From an uncultured Dialister sp. (lineage in GTDB: Bacteria > Bacillota > Negativicutes > Veillonellales > Dialisteraceae), in contig NZ_CAAFRZ010000119.1 of NCBI RefSeq assembly GCF_900765565.1, positions 1 to 23,039 of the forward strand: a stretch of DNA of 23,039 bases, in the 5' to 3' direction. A program made the position numbers and the translations under genes. This document shows positions 9,640-16,880 of the stretch, one piece after another. The stretch's first letter is position 1; each line of letters begins with the position of its first letter. A model generated the notes under the pieces. That model searched no databases. It was not told the origin of the DNA and saw only the letters and a program-made list of their open reading frames with translations.

Positions 9640-9825
9640 ATGCCGGTTCCGAAGACAAAAAGTTCTAGATCCCGTCGCGACAAGAGACGTGCAAATTGGA
9701 AGCTGACTGTTCCGGGTCTCGTGGAATGCCCACAGTGCCATGCACTGAAAAAACCTCATCATGTATGCCCTGTATGCGGTTACTATAAAGGCAAGCAGAT
9801 CGTCAGCAAGACTGTTGAAGAATAA
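9640..9825 (+). CDS. rpmF: 50S ribosomal protein L32
   Basis: L32 is a small zinc-ribbon protein of the large ribosomal subunit. The ATG at 9640 follows AAGGAGGTG (9625-9633) and gives 61 residues, typical for the family; a longer frame from 9571 lacks such a signal. The N-terminus MPVPKTKSSRSRRDKRR is characteristic. C30, C33, C43 and C46 form two CxxC pairs, so this is the zinc-binding (C+) form. In many Firmicutes rpmF sits between yceD and plsX or fapR; here neither neighbour is present, and a terminator follows within 11 bases, so it is probably transcribed alone. Confidence 0.96.
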   Translation: MPVPKTKSSRSRRDKRRANWKLTVPGLVECPQCHALKKPHHVCPVCGYYKGKQIVSKTVEE

Positions 9826-9835
9826 TGAGAACGAG

Positions 9836-9866
9836 AAAACGTTTCCTGAGAGGGAAGCGTTTTTTT
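9836..9866 (+). terminator. Intrinsic terminator of rpmF
   Basis: AAAACGTTTCC (9836-9846), six-base loop, GGAAGCGTTTT (9853-9863, one G-U pair), then more T residues. An 11-base-pair stem with a T tract directly after the gene. Confidence 0.88.
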
Positions 9867-10204
9867 GTTGGATTAGAGGATTCGGCGAACTACGGGCCTG
9901 CGGGCCGGATGATGAGTGGCATACGAACAGGTGGGGCATCCAGCTGCTAACTTGCAGGCTTTCAGGAAAGCTGGCCAGCCGGTGGCACTTTTATCTGTTT
10001 CTACCGGCTAACCCCAGCCATCCCGGAAAAAGGGCCTGCTGCAGAGTCATTTTAACTTTTTAGGTCAGAGGCTCTGGAATTCCATCTGCGGATTTGCTGC
10101 TGGCTGCCTCAATCTCGGTCTCGACCTGCATCTCACCAGTGCCACCGGTCAGGACTCTTTCTTCATATCCCGTTCACTTCTCGGTGGTATCTCCCCTTGA
10201 AGTA
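9867..10204. other. Intergenic region without a recognised gene
   Basis: No gene is supported. There are short hairpins such as GGCC/GGCC near 9895-9910 and GCTTTC/GAAAGC near 9958-9972, which look like decayed mosaic-repeat material. A stretch near 10108-10130 is similar, inverted, to the start of the uvrB-uvrA spacer. No T-box or other riboswitch signature is visible upstream of the ABC operon. Confidence 0.5.
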
Positions 10205-10213
10205 TGCTATAAT
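10205..10213 (+). promoter_or_regulatory. Extended -10 promoter of the ABC importer operon
   Basis: TGCTATAAT is a TGN-extended -10 with perfect TATAAT. The sequence about 17 bases upstream is not close to TTGACA. The predicted leader to the first gene is about 110 bases. Confidence 0.55.
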
Positions 10214-10330
10214 TATCGCAAGTTCATAGCAAAAATTCATAGTTCCCATTATTCAGGATGGTTTGTATAGCAGGTAGAAAAGTAGGGAATTTTGGATATT
10301 TGCTAAATAAAAAAAGGGAGGAACAGTAGA

Positions 10331-11335
10331 ATGGCAGGAAGTAAATGGAAGAAGATTCTGGCCGCCGGTGTGTGCGGCCTTTTGGCGGCAGGCCTTTTCG
10401 CAGGCTGCGGCAGCAGTCAGGGCGGCTCCGGCAGCGGAAGCGCCAGCGGTAAGATGAAGGTAGGGGTTGTGCAGATCGTGCAGCACCCGGCCTTAGATGA
10501 GGCCAATAAGGGCTTCGTGGATGCCCTGAACGAAGCAGGACTGAAGGATAAGGTGGAAATTGACCAGCAGAATGCCCAGGGTGACCAGTCCAATCTGAAG
10601 GCCATTGCCAACCGCTATGTGTCCGGCAACTATAATCTGATCTGCGCGATTTCTACGCCAGCAGCGCAGGCCATGGCCAATGCCACTGACAAGATTCCGA
10701 TTATCTGCACTGCTATTTCGGACTTCGAAAATGCAAAACTCATGAAGTCGGAAAAGGCACCGGACAGCAATGTCACCGGCACCAATGATCGGGGCCCCAT
10801 TGATAAGCAGGTAAAGCTGATCAAGGAAATCCAGCCGAATGTAAAGAAAGTCGGCATCATCTACAATTCCAGCGAAATCAATTCGGTGATCCAGGCAAAG
10901 CACCTGAAAGAAAACTGCCAGCCCCTCGGCATCGATGTGGTGGAACTCACGGTAAACTCTGTGAACGATGTGCAGCAGGTGGCAGAAGGCTTTTTGGGTG
11001 GCAAAGTAGATGCCATCTATGTGCCAACGGATAATATCATCGCTTCCTCTATCCCTACACTAATGGCTGTGGCCAACAAGGAAAAAATCCCGGTCTACGG
11101 CGCTGAAGTGGGCCATGTGAAGAACGGGGTCCTTGCTTCTGAATCCATCAGCTTCTACGATATCGGCCACCGGGCCGGCGAGATGGCTGCAGAGATTCTC
11201 AAGGGAAATAAGACGGTGAAAGATTTCCCCGTAGAAGGAGCAGGTAAGTCCAAGCTTTATATCAATAAGAATGAAAAGGAAACTCTGGGAATCAAGATCC
11301 CCCAGGAAGTGCTTGACAGGGCAGAAATGATCTGA
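10331..11335 (+). CDS. ABC transporter substrate-binding lipoprotein, PF04392/TrpX type
   Basis: This is the extracytoplasmic ligand receptor of an ABC importer, 334 residues. The N-terminus has a positively charged start, a hydrophobic stretch and the lipobox FAGC, so C26 would be lipidated and the mature protein anchored to the cytoplasmic membrane. A Gly/Ser linker precedes the binding domain, which begins at KVGVVQIVQHPALDEANKGF (about 42-61). The fold is a two-lobed periplasmic-binding type related to TrpX, whose streptococcal members bind aromatic amino acids; the ligand here cannot be read from sequence. GGGAGG (10316-10321) precedes the ATG. It heads a cluster with a second binding protein, permease and ATPase, and a hairpin follows it that probably reduces expression of the genes behind. 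Confidence 0.88.
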   Translation: MAGSKWKKILAAGVCGLLAAGLFAGCGSSQGGSGSGSASGKMKVGVVQIVQHPALDEANKGFVDALNEAGLKDKVEIDQQNAQGDQSNLKAIANRYVSGNYNLICAISTPAAQAMANATDKIPIICTAISDFENAKLMKSEKAPDSNVTGTNDRGPIDKQVKLIKEIQPNVKKVGIIYNSSEINSVIQAKHLKENCQPLGIDVVELTVNSVNDVQQVAEGFLGGKVDAIYVPTDNIIASSIPTLMAVANKEKIPVYGAEVGHVKNGVLASESISFYDIGHRAGEMAAEILKGNKTVKDFPVEGAGKSKLYINKNEKETLGIKIPQEVLDRAEMI

Positions 11336-11350
11336 CAGACGAGTGGGGTA

Positions 11351-11390
11351 AAAGAGTAACTTCCGATTTTCCGGAAGTTACTCTTTCTCT
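11351..11390 (+). terminator. Partial terminator between the two binding-protein genes
   Basis: A perfect 15-base stem, AAAGAGTAACTTCCG (11351-11365) with CGGAAGTTACTCTTT (11372-11386), and a six-base loop. The following tract TTTCTCT is poor in continuous T residues, so termination is probably incomplete. Such a hairpin after the binding-protein gene would give more receptor than transporter, and would also stabilise the upstream mRNA. Confidence 0.75.
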
Positions 11391-11428
11391 ATGAATTCTC
11401 ATTTGCAAGTGGAAAGGTTTGTGTCGTT

Positions 11429-12463
11429 GTGGCTTCTAAACTGAAACAGCTCTGGTGGTTAATGCTTATTTTTGCGGTCTGTAATGTGGTGATGGCTGTG
11501 CTCCTGTACCAGTCTTCCCCTTCGGAACCGGAGACCGCTGATGTGGTACCTGTTCCACCTAAGAATATTTATACCGTAGGTATTCTTCAGTCCGATGACC
11601 TGGCGGAACAGGATAAAATGACTGCCGGTGTCCTGGCGGCCCTGGAAGCAGAAGGGTATAAGGACAAGGTGAAAGTGGAAGTGGTCAAAGCCAATGGCAA
11701 CGACAGGAAACTGGAAGAAACGGCCAAAAAGTTCGTAAGAAACAAGAAGGACCTCATTATTGCCGTAGGAACCGATTCCGCCAAAGAAACGGCGAAGGTG
11801 ACAAAAGCCATCCCTGTAGTAGGCGTAGGGGTGATGAACTTCAAAAAAGACAAGGCCTTTGAAGACCATCGGAACTTTACCGGCGTCATGGATAATCCGC
11901 CGGTACTGAACCAGATTGGCATAGCAAGGCGATCCTTCTCCATCAGCAAACTGGGATTCCTCTATAACCCTAAAAACGAAGCATCCCTGCTGCAGCTAGA
12001 TATTCTCCGGGATGTGGCACAGCGGAAAGGTATCCATCTCTACGAAGTAGCCTTCAATCCTGATAAAGTGGCAGGCCCCCAGATTGAAAAACTGGTGGGC
12101 CATGTGACCGCTCTTTACGTGCCGGAAGATCCGGACGTGCTTTCCCATTTCGACGAAATCGTCAAGATGATGAACGGCGCAGGCATTCCGATTATCGGGG
12201 AGCAGTCTGAAATGGTACGGAAAGGGGCAGTTCTTTCTGTATCTCCCAGCTATTACCGTATGGGCTTCTCCGGTGGGCGGATTGCGGCAAAACTGCTGCA
12301 GGGAGAGCTGATTCCTGCAGACATTCCCATTGTTCGTCAGTCGGACCCGGATATTGTGGTGAACATGAAAGAAATCAATCTTCTCAATATCCCACTCCCC
12401 GGAGATCTCTGGCAGCGGGCACGGAAACTGTATCTCTACGATGGACAGCCCGCAAGGCCATGA
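11429..12463 (+). CDS. Second ABC substrate-binding protein, PF04392/TrpX type, membrane-anchored
   Basis: A 344-residue paralogue of the protein encoded at 10331, with the same binding-protein layout (VGILQSDDLAEQDKMTAGVL near 50-69, GFLYNPKNE near 175, ALYVPEDPD near 228, IPIIGEQSEMV near 252). Instead of a lipobox it has a single hydrophobic segment (about 8-28, WWLMLIFAVCNVVMAVLLY) that could be an uncleaved anchor; the Cys in it is preceded by Val, unlike a lipobox. Start is GTG at 11429 with GGAAAGG 11 bases upstream, a rather long spacing, so translation may be modest. The two proteins are clearly diverged, so they may bind different ligands and share the same permease. Confidence 0.82.
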   Translation: MASKLKQLWWLMLIFAVCNVVMAVLLYQSSPSEPETADVVPVPPKNIYTVGILQSDDLAEQDKMTAGVLAALEAEGYKDKVKVEVVKANGNDRKLEETAKKFVRNKKDLIIAVGTDSAKETAKVTKAIPVVGVGVMNFKKDKAFEDHRNFTGVMDNPPVLNQIGIARRSFSISKLGFLYNPKNEASLLQLDILRDVAQRKGIHLYEVAFNPDKVAGPQIEKLVGHVTALYVPEDPDVLSHFDEIVKMMNGAGIPIIGEQSEMVRKGAVLSVSPSYYRMGFSGGRIAAKLLQGELIPADIPIVRQSDPDIVVNMKEINLLNIPLPGDLWQRARKLYLYDGQPARP

Positions 12464-12524
12464 CACCGTAGCAGAAGAAGTATGGAAGAATAGAATCTGA
12501 ATCGTATAGAAGAAGGGAAATGAA

Positions 12525-13406
12525 ATGGTAGATCTGGCAATTTCTACGGTTGCCCAGGGACTCATGTGGTCCATTCTGGCAATCGGCGTATTTCTTTCAT
12601 TCCGGGTATTGGACGTACCGGATATGACCTGTGAAGGAAGTTTTCCACTGGGTGGTGCTATCGCAGCATCTCTTATCGCTTCCGGATCCTCCCCCTGGGT
12701 GGCCATTGTGGCTGGTGCCATTGGGGGCCTTGTGGCAGGAACGGTGACGGGCATCCTGTATACAAAGTTGAAGATTCCCGCTATTCTGGCGGGGATTCTC
12801 ACCATGATTGCCCTCTATTCCATTAACCTTCACATCATGGGGAAGGCCAATATTTCCCTCCTTCGGGTGGATACCGTATTTACCACTACTGCCCACGTGC
12901 TCCACGTGAGCCAGTCTGTAGCTGCCTTCATCGTGCCGGCGGTGCTGATGATTATTATTTCCGCCTTCATTTACTGGTTCTTCGGTACGGAACTGGGTAT
13001 GTGCATCCGGGCCACCGGCTTCAATCCCCAGATGGTCCGGGCCCAGGGCGTTAATACAGACACCATGATTATCATGGGCCTTTTCATCTCCAATGCACTC
13101 ATCGGCCTCTGCGGCGCTGTGGTAGCGCAGAATAATGGCTTCGCCGACGTAGGCATGGGCATTGGCACCATCGTCATCGGCCTGGCTTCCGTCATTATCG
13201 GCGAAGTTATCCTGGGAGCCGACAGCTTTTCTGCCTCCCTTCTGGCCGTTGTGGTGGGATCCATCATTTACCGCATAGTCATTGCGGTGGTCCTGTACCT
13301 CGGCATGCCGCCGAACGACTTGAAGCTGTTTACCGCTATCCTCGTCATGCTCGCTCTGGCAGCGCCCATGGTGAAGGGCAAGATTAATATCGGAAAGGCG
13401 GGCTGA
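12525..13406 (+). CDS. ABC importer permease, BPD_transp_2 (TrpY-like)
   Basis: This is the transmembrane channel of the importer, 293 residues, with about eight to nine hydrophobic segments, for example around 7-27, 40-55, 58-80, 83-105, 128-150, 178-200, 208-233 and 235-285. The family is PF02653, which is shared by branched-chain amino acid, sugar and TrpXYZ-type transporters; the partner binding proteins place it in the last group. The loop GTELGMCIRATGFNPQMVRAQGVNT (about 149-173) is where this family docks with the ATPase. AAGGGAA (12513-12519) precedes the ATG. It follows the second binding protein after 61 bases and is two bases before the ATPase gene, so all are one transcription unit. 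Confidence 0.9.
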   Translation: MVDLAISTVAQGLMWSILAIGVFLSFRVLDVPDMTCEGSFPLGGAIAASLIASGSSPWVAIVAGAIGGLVAGTVTGILYTKLKIPAILAGILTMIALYSINLHIMGKANISLLRVDTVFTTTAHVLHVSQSVAAFIVPAVLMIIISAFIYWFFGTELGMCIRATGFNPQMVRAQGVNTDTMIIMGLFISNALIGLCGAVVAQNNGFADVGMGIGTIVIGLASVIIGEVILGADSFSASLLAVVVGSIIYRIVIAVVLYLGMPPNDLKLFTAILVMLALAAPMVKGKINIGKAG

Positions 13407-13408
13407 TT

Positions 13409-14197
13409 ATGCTTAAAGTCACAGACATCAGCAAAACATTCTTCAAGGGCACCACCAATGAAAAGAAGGCCCTGAACCACCTTTCCCTCACATTGAACGA
13501 CGGAGATTTCTGCACCGTCATCGGAAGCAATGGGGCAGGAAAGAGTACCCTCCTGAATTCCATCGCCGGCGCCTATATTCCCGACAGCGGCACCATTGAA
13601 ATCAACGGCACCGACGTGACTAAGGTGAGCGAATACAAAAGAGCGAAATACATCGGCCGGGTTTTCCAGGACCCCCTGAAGGGAACCGCTGCAGGCATGC
13701 AGGTAGAAGAAAACCTGATCATCGCTTCCCGCCGCGGCGAAAGCCGCCGCCTCCGCTGGGCCTTCTCAGGTGGGGACCATGAAAAATTCCGGGAAATGGT
13801 GGCCCGGCTGGATCTGGGCCTCGAAGACCGGCTCACCACAAGAATCGGCCTCCTCTCCGGCGGCCAGCGGCAGGCACTGACACTCCTCATGGCTACCCTG
13901 AAAAAACCGGACATCCTTCTCCTCGATGAACCGACGGCAGCCCTGGACCCGAAGACCGCATCAAAAGTGCTGAAAATTACAGACGAAATCGTCCACGAAC
14001 AGCACCTGACCACCCTCATGATTACCCACAACATGAGGGATGCCCTGAAATACGGCAACCGCCTCATTATGATGAACAGCGGCACCATCATTGCCGACTA
14101 CACACCGGAAGAAAAGCAGAAACTCACCATCGACGACCTGCTGAAGAAATTCGAAGAAAACTCCGGCGCCATGAGCGACCGGGTACTGCTGGGGTGA
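13409..14197 (+). CDS. ABC importer ATP-binding protein (TrpZ-like)
   Basis: This 262-residue cytoplasmic ATPase drives import through the permease encoded just upstream. It has Walker A GSNGAGKST (39-47), a Q-loop at VFQDP (about 88-92), signature LSGGQ (149-153), Walker B LLLDEP with D173 and E174, a D-loop AALDP, and the switch H207 in THNMRD. The order and residues are all intact. It belongs to the group of ATPases paired with BPD_transp_2 permeases and PF04392 binding proteins, sometimes annotated as tryptophan/tyrosine import. The gene begins two bases after the permease stop, implying translational coupling, and is followed nine bases later by a strong terminator that ends the operon. 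Confidence 0.92.
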   Translation: MLKVTDISKTFFKGTTNEKKALNHLSLTLNDGDFCTVIGSNGAGKSTLLNSIAGAYIPDSGTIEINGTDVTKVSEYKRAKYIGRVFQDPLKGTAAGMQVEENLIIASRRGESRRLRWAFSGGDHEKFREMVARLDLGLEDRLTTRIGLLSGGQRQALTLLMATLKKPDILLLDEPTAALDPKTASKVLKITDEIVHEQHLTTLMITHNMRDALKYGNRLIMMNSGTIIADYTPEEKQKLTIDDLLKKFEENSGAMSDRVLLG

Positions 14198-14205
14198 GTG
14201 GCATA

Positions 14206-14244
14206 AAAAAAGCTGGGAGAAACTCGGTTTCTCCCAGCTTTTTT
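14206..14244 (+). terminator. Intrinsic terminator of the ABC importer operon
   Basis: AAAAAAGCTGGGAGAAAC (14206-14223), a three-base loop, then the exact complement ending in six T residues (14227-14244). An 18-base-pair stem with A and T tracts, potentially bidirectional. Confidence 0.92.
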
Positions 14245-14272
14245 CGATTGGTGCGTCTGACTGTATTCCCGA

Positions 14273-14648
14273 AGGTCCTAAGGGTTGTGGCTTTCACATT
14301 GCTGCGCTTGTGAAAGCGGGGTGTGCGCAGCGAACTGAAACGCAAGGAAACGACAGGCGACTGAGCATTCAGTGATCCCTTTCCCCCTCGGGTGGAAGGG
14401 TGGCCGTGAAGCGACTGGGCTTGCGGCGAAATACAGTGGGAGCGACTTCAGAGGGAGCCCCCTCCGCCTTCGGCACCTCCCCCATAGATGGGGGAGGTTA
14501 AACCGGTAACCTCCCCTCTTTAGAGGGGAGGGGGACCACGAAGTGGTGGAAGGGTGGCCGCCGCAGGCGGCAGCCTCGGCCCTGACGAAGTCACAGCCCT
14601 GCCGCAGGCAGAGCCTCGGCCAAAGGCCGCAGCCCGGTGAAGCCCCTT
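14273..14648. repeat. Mosaic intergenic repeat, copy 4 (long hairpin string)
   Basis: The first part (14284-14395) is nearly identical to 15542-15651, starting with the hairpin GCTTTCAC/GTGAAAGC (14290-14317) and ending at CCCTCGGGTGG. Then follows a chain of short palindromes: ACCTCCCCCAT/ATGGGGGAGGT, CCTCCCCTCT/AGAGGGGAGG, CCACGAAGTGG, GCCGCCGCAGGCGGC and CTGCCGCAGGCAG. The element abuts the 3' end of the minus-strand gene. Minus-strand reading frames here, such as those containing QQCESHNP, are by-products of the repeat. Confidence 0.75.
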
Positions 14649-15395
14649 TTACCATTCCACATCATCCATATCGATATCATCGTCTTCCAGCAGCTTCTTC
14701 CAGGAATACCGGGAGAGTTCAGATCGGTCTACTTTTTCTCCATTTCTGGATACGAAGATATAGACCTGCTTCAGGTCATCCAAGGTCATGGGGGCGATGG
14801 TATCCGTTTCCTTATCGTAGGACCCGGTAATAGCGAAGAATTCATCCAGAAACATGGCTCTTCCATCTTCATCGTCCACGCAGATTGTGCCGACATCCTC
14901 ATCATAGGCGTTGAAAGACTCTGCTGTATACCAGACGGTATAAGAGCTCCCGCAGATATCCAAAGGGACATGGTTGACGCTATCATCTTCCTCAAAGACG
15001 AATTTTTTGAGACCATTGACCGGGTGGTGGGGATCTATGTGGTGTACGAAATTCTGGGGATCATAGATTTCCATCTCATCCAAAAGACAGAAAACAAGAA
15101 CATCCGGGCTATCCGGCCGGAAACCATCCAGGCAGTGGGAAAGAATATCCACCTGCTTTTTGAGGAGACAGGCCTTTTCCTCTTCATAGATTTTTTTGGC
15201 TTCCTGGGAAACGGTTTTATCCTTCAGGGCGGCATTGATCTCTTTCAGCCGGGGATCGTCGTATTTCTTCACGTCTTCCATGGAAAATACGTCGTGGCTG
15301 TTCAAAAATCCATCGGCCTCCTTTTGGATGGTCCTGTAAATCTTTCGAAGTTCCCGAGCCTTCTTGTACAGCTCTGTAATGTCTGCTCTTTTCAT
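14649..15395 (-). CDS. Hypothetical protein, 248 residues
   Basis: I do not recognise this protein. It starts at an ATG (15395 on the minus strand) with AAAGGAG six to seven bases upstream, a good signal. The first 110 residues are charged and helical, with heptad-like stretches (ELYKKARELRKIYRTIQKEADG; EAKKIYEEEKACLLKKQVDIL). The second half is mixed with many Asp/Glu and aromatic residues (VPLDICGSSYTVWYTAESF, FLDEFFAITGSYDKETD) and ends in a very acidic tail, LLEDDDIDMDDVEW. No signal peptide or membrane segment is seen, so it is probably cytoplasmic. It is isolated, on the opposite strand to its neighbours, with mosaic repeats on both sides, suggesting an inserted accessory gene. The opposite strand has a long open frame (14637-15527) that is a shadow. 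Confidence 0.75.
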   Translation of the reverse strand: MKRADITELYKKARELRKIYRTIQKEADGFLNSHDVFSMEDVKKYDDPRLKEINAALKDKTVSQEAKKIYEEEKACLLKKQVDILSHCLDGFRPDSPDVLVFCLLDEMEIYDPQNFVHHIDPHHPVNGLKKFVFEEDDSVNHVPLDICGSSYTVWYTAESFNAYDEDVGTICVDDEDGRAMFLDEFFAITGSYDKETDTIAPMTLDDLKQVYIFVSRNGEKVDRSELSRYSWKKLLEDDDIDMDDVEW

Positions 15396-15437
15396 GGCAA
15401 GCTCCTTTCATCACTATGGGGGATTCTTTCTGTCCTT

Positions 15438-15443
15438 ATTATA
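15438..15443 (-). promoter_or_regulatory. Minus-strand -10 box for the hypothetical gene
   Basis: TATAAT on the minus strand, about 43 bases before the start codon. No close -35 match lies 16-18 bases further upstream, so the call rests on the -10 alone. Confidence 0.4.
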
Positions 15444-15528
15444 GTGGATATGGCAAGGGAAAACAGGAGAAAAAATTGGCCTGCGGTCAAGGAATATAGT
15501 GGATTGGCGTTCAGCCGGATTGAATGAA

Positions 15529-15822
15529 AGGTTCGTAAAGATTGTGGCTTTCACATTGCTGTGCTCGTGAAAGCGGGGGGTGCGCAGCGAACTGAAGCGC
15601 AAGGAGCCGACAGGCGACTGAGCATTCAGTGATCCCTTTCCCCTCGGGTGGGTTGGCAGCACTGGCGCCTGCCAACCGGGCCCTGGCGCTGCGCTTAAGA
15701 GGAAAGGAATGATATATAACGCGGCCCAAGGCCTCTTATGCACCTCATGCCCCCGGTGCGAAGCACCTGCAGCCCGGTGAACGAGCGAAGCGCAGTTTAC
15801 CCACCACCCTTAGCCCCATCCA
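15529..15822. repeat. Mosaic intergenic repeat, copy 5 (hairpin string)
   Basis: It begins AGGTTCGTAAAGATTGTGG. Hairpins in order: GCTTTCAC/GTGAAAGC (15547-15574), GGTTGGCA/TGCCAACC (15651-15677), GGTGC/GCACC near 15755-15768, and GGTGAAC/GTTTACC (about 15776-15801, one G-U pair), ending in the TTAGCCCCATCC tail. Bases 15690-15740 match 9317-9370 in copy 3 (TTAA(G/A)AGGAA...TATATA(A/G)CGCGGCC). It lies immediately upstream of the rpsO promoter. Confidence 0.75.
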
Positions 15823-15867
15823 TTCGGGCGACCGCCTGTCAGCCACCATTTTATTTTCCATTTCCCC

Positions 15868-15896
15868 TTGCATTAGCCCTCCATAGTCGGTATAAT
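15868..15896 (+). promoter_or_regulatory. Promoter of rpsO
   Basis: TTGCAT (15868-15873), 17-base spacer, TATAAT (15891-15896). The start site would be near 15903, giving an mRNA leader of about 78 bases. Confidence 0.8.
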
Positions 15897-15900
15897 AGCA

Positions 15901-15954
15901 AAGGTACGAACTGTATCTCAGTCCGGCGCAACTCCGGCGCAGACCTTGATACAG
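15901..15954 (+). promoter_or_regulatory. Structured rpsO leader, possible S15 autoregulatory pseudoknot
   Basis: AAGGT (15901-15905) can pair with ACCTT (15943-15947), and CTGTATC (15911-15917) with GATACAG (15948-15954). The order of the four strands makes these pairings cross, which is an H-type pseudoknot, or they are alternatives. A direct repeat TCCGGCGCA lies between. S15 controls its own synthesis through its mRNA leader in several bacteria, in E. coli through a pseudoknot, so a regulatory role fits, but this structure is predicted by eye. Confidence 0.45.
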
Positions 15955-15980
15955 CAATTTATTTATTTTAGGAGGCTATT

Positions 15981-16250
15981 ATGTTAACAGCTGAAGCAAA
16001 GAAAGAAATCATTGAAAAGTATGCCGTTCATGAAGGCGACACCGGATCTCCGGAAGTACAGATTGCTATCCTCTCCAAGAGAATCGCTCTCCTCACCGAA
16101 CATCTGAAGTCCCACAAGAAGGATCATCATTCCCGCCGGGGCCTGCTGAAGATGGTCGGCCAGCGCAGAAACATGCTGGACTATCTCCGCCGCAAAGACA
16201 TCGAACGCTACAGAGCTCTCGGTGCAAAACTGGGCCTGCGTCTGAAATAA
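15981..16250 (+). CDS. rpsO: 30S ribosomal protein S15
   Basis: S15 binds the central domain of 16S rRNA early in small-subunit assembly. The protein has 89 residues, the standard length. The conserved [19 protein letters not shown] stretch (about 17-35) and the rRNA-contact segment [19 protein letters not shown] (about 45-63) are intact. AGGAGG (15970-15975) sits five bases before the ATG. The gene has its own promoter and terminator. In many bacteria pnp follows rpsO; here there is no pnp, and the downstream 0.8 kb has no gene. Confidence 0.97.
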   Translation: MLTAEAKKEIIEKYAVHEGDTGSPEVQIAILSKRIALLTEHLKSHKKDHHSRRGLLKMVGQRRNMLDYLRRKDIERYRALGAKLGLRLK

Positions 16251-16252
16251 GA

Positions 16253-16296
16253 TTTCACTAAAAAAGACTACCGCAAGGTAGTCTTTTTTAGTGAAA
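16253..16296 (+). terminator. Intrinsic terminator of rpsO
   Basis: A perfect 20-base inverted repeat (16253-16272 with 16277-16296) closed by a GCAA tetraloop. The stem contains A6/T6 tracts, so it should work in both directions. Confidence 0.92.
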
Positions 16297-16315
16297 AGAA
16301 GGCTTGAAAGATATT

Positions 16316-16419
16316 CACAGAAAGTGGCTGTATGGCAACAGACAGGCTGCCAGGAGAGGGAAGGGGGATGAAGTATACAGCTTTCTTCCTCTGGCAGACG
16401 ACAGTCCTGCAGCACTGTG
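16316..16419. other. Possible structured RNA or palindromic element
   Basis: CTGCCAG (16347-16353) followed by GAGAGGGAAG faces CTTCCTCTGGCAG (16385-16397), forming a long imperfect stem. An outer CACAG (16316-16320) faces CTGTG (16415-16419). The result is a rod with internal bubbles, loosely reminiscent of 6S-type RNAs, but no conserved 6S sequence can be named. Just downstream, CGGGCA/TGCCCG forms another small hairpin near 16458-16475. No gene is convincing here. Confidence 0.25.
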
Positions 16420-16584
16420 GCGTAAGGCTGTTATTGGAGTATAGACTGCACATCATGCGGGCACCTTAATGCCCGACGGTGGTGCCGCAGGCGGTGGATA
16501 ACAGCAGACTTTTTGCAGGAAAGATAACCCCCCATGAAATCTGGGATAGCTCATTTTCAGAGTAAATTTATCAACTCATGAATT

Positions 16585-16635
16585 CAATAAAAAGATCCCC
16601 ACCCTTTGTAAAAAAAGGCGGGGATTTTTTTATTG
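16585..16635. terminator. Bidirectional terminator-like hairpin in the gene-free region
   Basis: CAATAAAAAGATCCCC (16585-16600) pairs with GGGGATTTTTTTATTG (16620-16635), with a loop of about 19 bases. Long A and T tracts flank the GC core on both strands. On the minus strand it would terminate any transcript coming from the cloverleaf-like element at 16669-16751. Confidence 0.75.
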
Positions 16636-16668
16636 AGCCCGATTTCATCACGACCGGCAACACGAATA

Positions 16669-16751
16669 GCCTGAAAGAGCTAGGTCCGACGGACAGAAGA
16701 CAGATGCGCCAATCTTCCACCGCTCCATCATGATGATGGCCTCTTTCAGGC
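16669..16751. other. Cloverleaf-like inverted-repeat element
   Basis: An 11-base outer stem, GCCTGAAAGAG (16669-16679) with CTCTTTCAGGC (16741-16751), encloses three smaller hairpins: GTCC/GGAC (16684-16694), GAAGA/TCTTC (16696-16717) and CCATCAT/ATGATGG (16725-16739). It has no tRNA signatures such as the T-loop. A terminator lies 34 bases beyond its left end, so a minus-strand small RNA is conceivable; a palindromic mobile element is the alternative. Confidence 0.4.
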
Positions 16752-16880
16752 ATTTCGCTTGTAAATCCTCAGAATGAACCGAGACATTTAATCAGGTAAT
16801 GCAGGTATCACTCATAACGCATCGAACGGACCGAAGCCCGGAGCTCTTATGGTTTCATCCATGCGAGATGGCTTGCAGCC

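Noticed and set aside
10214..10330. T-box or other riboswitch before the ABC importer operon
   Set aside because: TrpXYZ-type operons can be T-box controlled, but this leader is only about 110 bases and shows no T-box sequence or specifier stem.
14637..15527. A 296-codon plus-strand frame over the hypothetical minus-strand gene
   Set aside because: The minus-strand frame has a good ribosome-binding site, an acidic/basic composition typical of a soluble protein and a -10 box; the plus-strand translation is hydrophobic shadow sequence without a ribosome-binding site.
15414..15957. Several minus-strand frames with peptides such as CSVACRLLALQFAAH
   Set aside because: They lie wholly in mosaic repeats, recur at 14278-14655, and have no start signals. 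They are translations of hairpin repeats, not genes.
16368..16469. A 33-codon frame starting MKYTAFFLWQTT
   Set aside because: It is short, its ribosome-binding site is poorly spaced, and it falls in a strongly self-complementary region.
16669..16751. A tRNA gene at the cloverleaf-like element
   Set aside because: The outer stem is 11 pairs, no GTTCRANYC T-loop motif is present and the arm sizes are wrong for tRNA.
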